NCBI GenBank assembly: GCA_028565635.1
Contig: JAOXYB010036606.1
Span: forward strand, 1 to 13,708
DNA: 13,708 nt
Origin: Phoronis ovalis
Lineage: Eukaryota; Phoronida; Phoronidae
Reading direction: 5' to 3'
A model generated the notes under the pieces. It was not told the origin of the DNA and did no database searches. It saw only the letters and a program-made list of their open reading frames with translations. The first letter of the stretch is position 1; every line of letters starts with the position of its first letter. The position numbers were made by a program, and so were the translations under genes. Below, in pieces: positions 1 to 9,000 of this stretch.

Positions 1-11
1 ATATATAGTTA

Positions 12-25
12 GTGTGTGTGTGTGT
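12..25. repeat. (GT)n microsatellite
   Basis: A run of about seven GT dinucleotides is followed by TATACACACA. It lies in the presumed intron just upstream of the PAN-like exon. The ATG at 12 belongs to this repeat and is not a credible start codon. Confidence 0.85.
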
Positions 26-90
26 ATACACACATAATAATATATACATAGTAATAGTAAATAATGTGATTGAAAATGTCTCGGTTTTAG

Positions 91-356
91 TTCCTGACAC
101 CACAACAACTGTAGTTTATCCAACAATGGATTCGTCTTGGGATAGAATGTACAGCAAAAAAGATGTCAATGTTTACAGCGGAACATATTTTGAAGTACTA
201 CATCAGCATCCCAGTGTGTTCCTGTCTCAGAGAAAAGAAGTTTGGGTTCGCAGTGAAATGGAATGTTTAGCAAAGTGTTCTCAGGACGAAAGTTTATGTA
301 ACTATGCGGCTATGATAAACAGTCCTCAAACTTGTATTTTCTTTACCGAAAGCTAA
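91..356 (+). CDS. Last coding exon of a PAN/apple-domain protein (5' partial)
   Basis: The exon appears to start after the acceptor CGGTTTTAG at 82-90 in phase 1, the usual phase for extracellular modules, and ends at TAA 354-356. It gives 87 residues plus one split codon. A short Thr-rich linker (PDTTTTVVYPT) leads into about 75 residues with four cysteines spaced as in PAN/apple domains: ECLAKC, then LCNYAAM, then TCIFF, ending four residues later. PAN domains are small disulfide-bonded modules of secreted or surface proteins that bind proteins or sugars. They are abundant in molluscs and often end a polypeptide. No other exon of this gene is visible, because the sequence before the acceptor is a GT microsatellite at the window edge. 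The family call rests on the cysteine pattern alone. A stray or decayed exon is the alternative. Confidence 0.5.
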
Positions 357-460
357 ACGTATAACAGGGTATTATGATTGAATTTGAAATATAACTTGAA
401 ACAAAAGTACCGCCAAACTGAAAATTAATGTATTGTCTACAGTAATCGCCCCGAGGCATT

Positions 461-466
461 ATTAAA
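461..466 (+). promoter_or_regulatory. Candidate poly(A) signal ATTAAA for the PAN-like gene
   Basis: ATTAAA lies about 105 bases after the stop of the PAN-like exon. It is the first variant hexamer downstream. A canonical AATAAA follows at 813-818. The choice between them cannot be made from sequence alone. Confidence 0.3.
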
Positions 467-812
467 AACAAGGCTTAAGGCAAGTCGGGTTAATTTTTTT
501 TGTACTGTTGGGTATGAATATTTATGTTTTCTAATCCTTTTTGTGATGCATATAGAGCAGATTTTGTTACATTTTGTAACTCTGTTCGAACCTCTCTATT
601 TTATCTTTGTAAATTGTAAAATCAAACAATACTGATCCTATACATAAACTGTAACATCAGTTAATAAGGCACATACGTTTAACATTATATAATTTTGCGT
701 AACTAGTTTCTTTTTGTATTGTTTGTTGTATTTTAGTTCTATTTTATATTGTTATTCCCTCTTCCTTTTTTGTATCTTTCGTTCTTATTTTTGTATCATC
801 TTTTCTTTTCGC

Positions 813-818
813 AATAAA
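813..818 (+). promoter_or_regulatory. Candidate poly(A) signal AATAAA for the PAN-like gene
   Basis: A canonical AATAAA lies about 460 bases after the stop codon at 354-356, beyond a T-rich tract at about 720-810. It is a reasonable end for a 3' UTR of ordinary length. Confidence 0.35.
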
Positions 819-2452
819 CTAATTAAGAAATTAAGACTTCTACATGTAATTCACAAATATATTGGTTTATTTAGCCGAACTTCTGCTTGCAATCCAAAAC
901 CTGTGTATATTTATTTACCGAATGAAGTTTACTTAGCTCATTTCAAAATACAATTAAATGTGTTATCGGCATTTTTGAATACTAAGAAAACAAGCAGAGT
1001 GTTTTAGATATCAAATATTTATCCAGAAATAAATGAACCCCGGGAGGTGTTAGAGCCCAGGGGCACTGCCTTTCACGGTGACTGTATATACGTGTCCCTT
1101 TTTAGCCTGCACTTTTACCATGGAGTATCTTTATTTTACACTTGTGCTTTTTGCAAAAAAACTTTTCTCATATTTTCATTAAATGCTTAGTTTCCCTGGT
1201 GCAGCATATTTAAGTGTAAATTATCAGGATTTTATTTACTGTTTTTGCCATGGCGTGAACATTTCTAGAAGTTTTTACTGTGCAGTTTTTTTTGAAAATA
1301 AATTTGTCATATGTTATTATTCAAATGTTATATGTTTAAAATGTTTAATTAGTAAAGTTCAACCTTCAAAAATAGTAATGAAATTCTATATAAATCCTGT
1401 AATAGATATAGAACAAAACATAGGGAAAATTCGAAATGAAATTGATAGATATAAGATTAAATGGGGAAATTTTTGTTTGTTTGTTGTTTTGTATGTAATC
1501 TGTATTTTCTTTTCCAATAAATTTATTTTAAAAAAGTCATTTTTTGTCATAGGGTGTATTTTTGGAATTCAGCTTTTACCACGATCAGACAAGGGCTTTA
1601 GTTACCGTGGACCTCACACTCCAACCAAGTATTTTTATAATTACCTCCGGGAACCGGAGAATCTGGCAACGAACGTGATCACAATGCTGTTTTCTATATT
1701 TTTAAGAATTATCATACTGTTTGTATCAAACCAAGTAATATACCAGCCTGCTCGGTGTTAAAATGGATGGCCTAAAACATAAACCCCTTTTGCCATTCTC
1801 GGCAAAATATGTTATTGGTGGAGATCCGAAGCTTGTTTTACCAGCTGATACATTACTAGTACTATTTCTTAGTTATATTTCCCTTATTATTAAAGAAATG
1901 TGAAATACTAACATGTTTCGGGTGATAAAACAAATTTTCCACTAATTCCTTTAAATCCCAAATCAAACGGCGCTTTGTTACTGATTAATGTTGGTCATTG
2001 GGGCGATTATTAAAGAAAATATGGTTAACACAATTTTGTATATTTCTTAAAATAATTCCGCTTGCAAGCTGGGAACTATATCCTGGGGAACCATTCACCT
2101 TCGACAATCATCACCAGTTTACTATTTATCTGCATGCTCTATTTACACAGCATTAGTCTTATCCATCAACTCCAAGGTAATTAATAACAAATAGATTACA
2201 TAATAGAAAGTATAGTGTATATTTTTTATTCAGTGCCATACTGTATCTAGTATATTTGTACTGTTTGAAATATCAACATTTACGTAAATTACCTAAAGCT
2301 TTTCTATAACTATTGTAATTTACACTTCTATTGCAATTCGCTCTCATATTTCAGATAATTTTAACAATAAAAAACAATCACGTCACAATTTAATTCAACA
2401 TCTTCAGTACTTTTAACGCAATAATACTTACAATGCAATAATTATATAATTT

Positions 2453-2458
2453 TTTATT
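2453..2458 (-). promoter_or_regulatory. Candidate distal poly(A) signal AATAAA of the enzyme gene
   Basis: TTTATT on the plus strand reads AATAAA on the minus strand, about 370 bases after the stop codon of the aminotransferase-fold gene. It is a second candidate besides 2534-2539. Confidence 0.3.
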
Positions 2459-2533
2459 GACACTGCCATTAAAGATCTGGACCAATAGTTACTTCCAGGG
2501 TACTTTAGAAATTGCAACTTACAATGTGTTGCT

Positions 2534-2539
2534 TTTATT
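2534..2539 (-). promoter_or_regulatory. Candidate poly(A) signal AATAAA of the enzyme gene
   Basis: TTTATT on the plus strand reads AATAAA on the minus strand. It is the first canonical hexamer after the stop codon at 2829-2831, giving a 3' UTR of about 300 bases. An ATTAAA variant lies slightly earlier at 2568-2573. Confidence 0.4.
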
Positions 2540-2828
2540 ATCCATTACCTGTCTTATCTCTGAACAATTTAATCACTATTTGTAAAACCATAAACGAGAA
2601 CAATGAAGTCAATGAACATAGCTCGAAACATAGTGGGCGCATACTGATTTTACATAGTTTTAGATGTTTTTAACTTGCAAAGATTAAATGTTTACTTTGT
2701 ATACAAGATCCGAAAATTATACAGAATGCAAATGCAACAAGTTTGACTCCCGTTTAAATATTTTCTTAATCTCTATATTTCTGTAACCTCCTGCTAAATT
2801 TTGGATTTTTAGGCACATTGGCTCATGC

Positions 2829-3011
2829 TCAATGTATAGAAACGTCCATTCCAGCCATGTCACACACAGCTTTCGCAAGTTTTTCATAATCTTCTGGAAC
2901 ATTGTAAACTTGAACAGAAATGCGACAAATGAGGCATTGGTTGATGCATACAACTGCAACTTGTATACCATAACGATAAAATATATCATCCATTAGGCGT
3001 TTGACATCTTC
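2829..3011 (-). CDS. Exon 8 of the coding region (residues 342-401 and stop)
   Basis: The acceptor is TTTTTCAG and the stop is TGA at 2829-2831. It encodes EDVKRLMDDIFYRYGIQV, then CRISVQVYN, with Arg371 as the expected carboxylate-binding arginine, then YEKLAKAVCDMAG and the tail MDVSIH. A longer ORF over the same bases in another frame is a shadow. This exon is separated from exon 7 by a 3.4 kb intron full of inserted repeats. Confidence 0.9.
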   Translation of the reverse strand, partial: EDVKRLMDDIFYRYGIQVAVVCINQCLICRISVQVYNVPEDYEKLAKAVCDMAGMDVSIH

Positions 3012-6000
3012 CTGAAAAACGTTAGATGATAGTTAGCAGAATAAACAAATACGTCAGATAAAACATGAAAATGGTACTCAGTAAAGTCAGATTTTGTTCA
3101 AATCCGTCAACAACTTTTTGAGATATGCTGCTAACAAATAAACAAAATAAACACGAACAAAGAAGGGTGAATACATAACATTCGCACCGCTATCTGGTGT
3201 CGCAAGTAAATACATATAAAGCATGAATGTTCGATTGATGTCATATCGATTCAGTGAAAAGAATTTCAAATAAAATGTAGCCAAAAGCGGATTCATACTT
3301 TCAGCATAACAAAGCTTTTACACACTCAGGAACATTGTTGTTAATATATGTTTATTATTAAAGTAGTTAGTTTTGTTCATGATCACCATGTACATGTTGT
3401 ATTTAAGTAACAATAAATTTATCTCTATATTGGTGCACCCTAAAGACAAGTTTAAAGGGCGAGCTAAACTGTATATACACCATGCATTGTTATTTTGTAA
3501 TATGTCGCTTGACGGCGCGCAGAACGCAGTAAATTCATGTGTCGTCCTTGGGGGAGTATAAATAGCACCGGTGATCAGTTGGTCGTCGATTCAAGAGGTT
3601 GTGTCGTTAGGAGTCACGTTGAAATAGTAAGTAAATTCTTGTTATTTAAGTGCCTTGGAAAAAACTTTGCGTTGGTTTCTAATAAGTGACTATGCTGTCG
3701 CTGAATTAAGAGTAATGTATTATATTTTTATATTGTAATCATTGTAATAAAGACTAGTTATAAAGTGGAGTAGACAAGCCAGTACATATTAGGGGAATAT
3801 GGTATATAGCCATGTTTATCAACAGTATGCGATGCAGAAAAAAAACTATATGTCATATATGCATATTTTATTAGTTTTAGAAAAGAGGCAAATTAATGTT
3901 TGAACTATTCTATTATTAAATGTGTGCTATGTCGTAAAAATAAATCATGATTTGAAGAAGACATTTATTAGATGATTATAGTGGTCTGGCTTGATTCATA
4001 TATAACTGCTATATGTATAATTATGGGATAACAACGTACGGTCCATGCATCTATTCTCGTACTAAAATAACCTCCCAGCGGCCTAGCCGTGCATGCTGTT
4101 ATCACAGTGCTTGAATCAGTGCCACAATATATCTGCTTTATACATATGCGGAATAGATCTTCCCTCTAAAATTGTTTTTTATTTTTATTATAGATGCCAA
4201 ACAAACCATCGTTAAAAAAAGTGTAGCTACACGAAGCCGTTCTGACCATCTATATGTGAGATGGAAACCTATTATACAGGATCTGCAAACGTGATTATCC
4301 GTCAGTTTTTACCTAAAAACACTCATACGGCATAGAAACAAACACAGTGCGCACAAAGAAATTTGTACCAGAAAAAGTTTGAGCGAAATGTAAATAAAGA
4401 TGCTAAACGTAGTGAAACTAATTTACCTGATGACCATCTTCGGGCTGAATAAGGTCGAATAACTTCTGAACATCATGAACATTTGCGTTACACTTATTGG
4501 ATCAGTTTGCTGATTGTATTTATATTTGATTAAATTTTAGCAGTAACTAGGGAATATGTTTTGCTGCTTACTTCTGATTAGATATGCAGTTTAGTAATAA
4601 AATTATACTATCCAGTATATAACTTACTGAATGATTTGTTATTTTTTCATGTATCACGATGTATGCATTTTGAGGAGCATTCATCAATTGAAGTTATTCT
4701 CATTATTCAGAGAAAAAAATGGTGAAACAAATGTATTCCTTACATGTAAACAAAAATAATAAAGCAATTCTGAATTAAGCAATTCTCTTTAGTAACTGCC
4801 AGGTTATTTTATTTTTTTAATTCGGCAAGATCATGATACTTCTTAATTTAACAACTGTCTGGCACCCCTTTCCCTTGATGGGTTTTCCCTAAAAAGGGAG
4901 ACAATTCTTAATTATTTAACAGTTTTCCGGTGCAGACCTCCAGCTCGCCCTTTAAACATTGTGACAAATGTGGTGTTACTGTTACATACAAACTGGAGTA
5001 TATCGATTACAGAAAATGTATGTTGGAAAAACTGTTCGGGTTATATGGTTAAGTCCCAAATTCAAAACACAACGGCTAGACATTCAAATCATCAGTTACT
5101 AAACATTGCCCCAATATCGACCATAACAGTCAGTGGAATTGATGTAAGGTACTATAGACCAAGGACCGACTGTTATTGCAAAAACTATGACACCCTCACG
5201 TCAAAAATTAGTTGGGGGTATTCATGCGAGCGCCCGCGTGGATTTCCTGTAATCCGGTGCATTCTTGGACTCTTTTGCCATGACATGTGCCACTTTTTAT
5301 AACTTCAAGCTTCTTTTATATACAGATTGCAGCTCTATGCACCCAAAAATAAAAAATGTTACTTCTCATTATTATTACCTGACCCTAACTGCCCAAAAAT
5401 AAATTCAGACTGTCTCATAATTAAGTAACATTATATAGAATGTAGAAAGCCAGCATATCCTGCACATATGTATATGTGCAATGAAGTTGATTAATTGTAT
5501 ATGATATAATGGGTTGAGTACAGATATTAATTTTTCTAAGCCGGCCCGGCGATGGCCCCAGAAGCTGAAGGGTAAATGATGTTAAGTGGGATAATTTTTG
5601 GTTTTTCCTTGCACCCCCCTGGGATAATTTCTGACCAGTCCCAAAGTTTATGCCGGGATGATTTTCATCTGATGGCTGAAAAATATACACTTTTTACGCA
5701 TCTGATGGTAAAAACACCGGTCCTGTTTACGCGTCTGTAACTCGGGCTGAAAACAACACCCTATTTGCCAATATGTAGCTAAATATATACCCTTACCGCG
5801 AAACGCGCGTTACGCGCTTGGTTGGGAAAAACTTACCCTTTTCACGTGATTCTTCGTTCGCGCATGTGGACCCAGCATTTGACCCATGTGGCCCCCTCGG
5901 AAAAAATACACCCTTAAGAAAGTGACTATTGGCAAAAAACAACCCTAACGAAGTGTCACACCTCCAAAAAAAACACCCCTTTTCGTGATTTTAGCCAAAA

Positions 6001-9000
6001 AACAGACCTAAGCACGTAACGCGCGTTACACGCCGGCGATTAAAAAAACATACCCTTTCACGCGAAATTGTGTTGGAACATGCGTACCCACTTTCATATT
6101 GACTGCCCCCCCGGCGAACTACCAACCATTCAAAGCCTTTTGAAGTCATATGATAATCAAATTACTTTTTCCTATCATAATTAGAAGGTTTAATAAAGTC
6201 TTGTGACACGACCGAAACTTTTTGTTATAATACTAAAAGTATGATTCAAATTTTGAAAAATGGAAGAACAGATTAAAGAACAGTGGAGACATTAGGCATA
6301 GCCAACATAACTATGTTTTTAACTTCTTTTGTCTTATCCAATACGTTAATTGTAGTGTACATACTGACTTGCATATGTAAACTTTTGCTGCTACTTACAT
6401 CAGTTGCCTGGTAACCATCAATCTTTGGTAGGTATACTGTTTTCATAAATGGAGCTTCTAGCTCGCATGTCTCGTGCAATCGTGTGGTTTTCCATGTAGT
6501 ACAGAGGAGAGAAGTCGCCAGGTCAGCAAGTCTACAGTTATAATCACTTATACTTTTCTGTAAATAAAATGTGCTTAAATTATTATTAGAAACTAGCAAC
6601 ATAAGATCAAAAATCAAAACTACTATTTTTTATATTGAAAAACATCTCAATGAACCAAAAATGTCTTAGGTAGGCAATAATTATGGTCAACACTACTTTG
6701 AATGCATTGCACTGCAATTATCAATTTTCCAAAACGAACATAATAATTAAGATGACTGTAAGTTGTTTATGAAGGTAATTAATTAAGTTTTAAATTAAAG
6801 TAAAAACCTGTTTCAATAACAAATATAACCTTATTAATTATAATATCCAACATTTCATCACAAGGCGAAACTTGGTCAAGGCAGCGTTCGTGCCTAAACT
6901 TGGTCAAGGCAGCATTCGTACCTAAACTGATACTCTCCAGGCGGATGTTGTAACTGATGCCTAATCAATATATAAATTAAACGGAAAAAAAGTAATACTT
7001 AATATGCATTAGATACCAAAGTTAATAGGAAAGTTTTCTCGCTATTTCTCTCTGGAGGAGAAAATAACCGGAAACGGTACTATTTATGAGCACATACCAT
7101 GCCTCCCAGACTGTTGTAAAACTTGATGGCTTCAGGTGTGGTTAGGTAAGCGGTATCATCTCGCGTTCCTTGCATGAAAAATTGATCATGAAGACATCTC
7201 TTGTAGAAGTGTGAGGTAACCAGTGGAGTTATAACATTGTGGTGATTGGGATTAATCCACAAAATGGCACAGCCACGTGCAGTGAATAACCACTTGTGTA
7301 AATTACCTGCATGAAAACAAGCTTGTATAGTCAACTTAACGCATTTCATTTTCATGAATTTCATCGAAGCACGCTATTATCAAAGTTGGTTTTAATTTGA
7401 AATTTCATTTAGCATAAAAATAAATAAAAATGTATTTTCTTGGACTCTCCCTTTTGGAAGTTCAATTGTAAATTGTAAGATAATAATATATATCCCTCCC
7501 CATTATTAATCATGATAGACAAGAATCGGAAGAATACCCCCCACAAGAGTAAATATCAAGTTAAAATTAAGAGAAAAATCCTGACCAGTGTAAAAATCAG
7601 CTTGCAACGATTCAATATTTATTGGAATATGCCCTGGTGCATGAGCGCCATCTATCAGAACAAGAATATTATTATTATGGCAAAGTTGAACCAAATCCTC
7701 TACTGGAAGTACTGTTGCAGTAGGACTTGTAATGTGATCTGCAAATATATAAATGAAGATGTTGAAATAACTGTAAAACTCAGTAGGGCGTATTGTGACG
7801 GAAATTCAAAAGTCTGCAACTTTAAGAGAATGAAAGATGAGTAGTAGGCCCTAAGGGGGTGACACTATAGGTAATTTCATGTGCCTGTCTTTTGGCACAC
7901 AATGACCCCGTAGTCCTTTTTGTTTATAACTCCAGTACTTTTTGTGCACTGAAAATGGTGGACAGGTTAATTAAATAATTGGCATAATTATATTGAATTG
8001 AGATTGGAAGAAACTGTCATTGAAAGATCAGGTACTGCTGAAATATTATGAACAGATTGAATACGATTAAATTGGTTGATAAAATTAATTGCATTATACT
8101 AGATAGAGCTTTTATAGCGAGGTTAAGTACAAAACTTCTGGTTACCAATAACAGCCAGCTTTATGCCATCATTTTCTTTTATAACCTTCTCATATGCAGA
8201 ATAAATTTCAGCTTTTGACGTCAGTGGTATGTCCACGTAGACAACACTTGCATCTATAAAATACTAAAATACGTCATACTGTACATGCGTGCACCTAAAG
8301 TAAGATACTGTTCATATAACACGCCCCATCATAAGTAGTAATGAGCTCAAACCATGTGTAACCCGTCGTAAGCATCATGGCTTAAATATACCTAATTAAT
8401 AAACATAAACTCCATCCGGTGACACATACCTAATGTACACACCAGTTTGAACACAGTGTCTTCCTGCACGATTGAATATAATGAGGTCAAGCCAGTACCT
8501 ACACTGACTGAGTGTACAGCTTATATAGCATTTCTTAAGAAAATTACAATTTGCAACAATATGCAACTTGTTAACATTGACGTGAGTAATAAGAGAAACA
8601 CATGTCTGTGCAAATGTATTGAAGAGTGCGTACTTTTACATATCTTTTAAAATTGAAAATGTACAGGTAATCCATAATACACTAACTACATAACTTACTG
8701 TTTCTTGTTGCAGTATGTTCACAAGCAAGTTTCACTGCGTCGTAGGTCACTTTAGTAGCCAAAATAACATCTCCTTTCTCAAATGTTAGAGACTTCAAAA
8801 CAGTATTTATTCCTGAAAAGAATAGCAAGCATATGGTAAGGAACACTTGCAAAGCGGAAACTTTCAAAGCACTTTATAAACGGGAGAGCCTCGGAGGGTG
8901 GGGTTGACAGCGAGAATAGCTCGGTACCCATTTCAATCTGTAATAAGGGTTAAAGTAGATCTTTTTAGGGACATATGAGCTTACAATTTGTACTCTTTAT

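Larger units (their letters stand above)
357..2533. other. AT-rich region between two convergent genes
   Basis: This stretch separates the stop of the plus-strand PAN-like exon from the putative 3' end of the minus-strand enzyme gene. It should contain both 3' UTRs. It is AT-rich with many T runs. The ORF at 714-1007 is low-complexity Phe/Ile/Leu/Tyr-rich translation of T-rich DNA and is probably not a gene. A 192-codon ORF at 1183-1761 is longer than expected in such DNA but matches no family I recognise. A small GC-richer patch at about 1038-1080 has no clear identity. Confidence 0.6.
3450..4957. mobile_element. Candidate TTAA-flanked nonautonomous DNA transposon in intron 7
   Basis: The 16-mer GTTTAAAGGGCGAGCT at 3450-3465 recurs as its exact reverse complement at 4942-4957. 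The outer part is palindromic TTTAAA, so the structure reads TTAA|AGGGCGAGCT ... AGCTCGCCCT|TTAA. That is a 10-bp terminal inverted repeat with a TTAA target duplication, as used by piggyBac-type elements. No transposase ORF is visible inside, so it would be a nonautonomous derivative. Near the right end, at about 4885-4907, lies AAAAGGGAGACAATTCTT, which resembles a motif I associate with molluscan repeats (inference). A single copy cannot prove mobility, and a chance pairing of a 16-mer remains possible. Confidence 0.45.
3012..6398 (-). other. Intron 7 of the enzyme gene (3387 bases), repeat-filled
   Basis: This is by far the largest intron, about three times the next one. It holds a TTAA-flanked inverted-repeat segment (3450-4957) with an antisense promoter, and a GC-rich degenerate repeat array (about 5530-6120). 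Its remaining parts (3012-3449, 4958-5529, 6121-6398) are mostly plain AT-rich DNA. An ORF at 4961-5302 on the plus strand matches no family I recognise; it contains a GC-richer stretch at about 5150-5260 of unknown origin. Confidence 0.85.

Noticed and set aside
581-596. TGTTCGAACCTC, resembling a tRNA T-loop
   Set aside because: No matching stem, anticodon arm or D arm around it.
714-1007. 97-codon plus-strand ORF rich in Phe, Leu and Tyr
   Set aside because: It is low-complexity translation of T-rich DNA, likely in the 3' UTR or spacer of the PAN-like gene, and overlaps a candidate poly(A) signal.
443-2008. TAATCGCCCC at the left and its reverse complement at about 1999-2008 as possible transposon ends
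   Set aside because: Only 10 bases match, and flanks do not extend the match. Many such pairs are expected by chance in a window this size.
2717-2989. 90-codon minus-strand ORF over the last exon
   Set aside because: It is a different frame from the homologous exon 8 reading and has no family features; a shadow ORF.
3373-3561. 62-codon plus-strand ORF ending at the TATA box
   Set aside because: It crosses the left inverted repeat and ends in the promoter region; no family resemblance.
4961-5302. 113-codon plus-strand ORF just outside the right inverted repeat
   Set aside because: No domain or homolog recognised, no splice or promoter context, and it is inside intron 7. It may be decayed repeat DNA.
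5421-5690. 89-codon minus-strand ORF
   Set aside because: It runs through the edge of the degenerate repeat array and AT-rich flank with no family signal.
7512-7844. 110-codon plus-strand ORF
   Set aside because: It lies antisense to exon 5, whose minus-strand frame carries the conserved IDGAHAPG motif.
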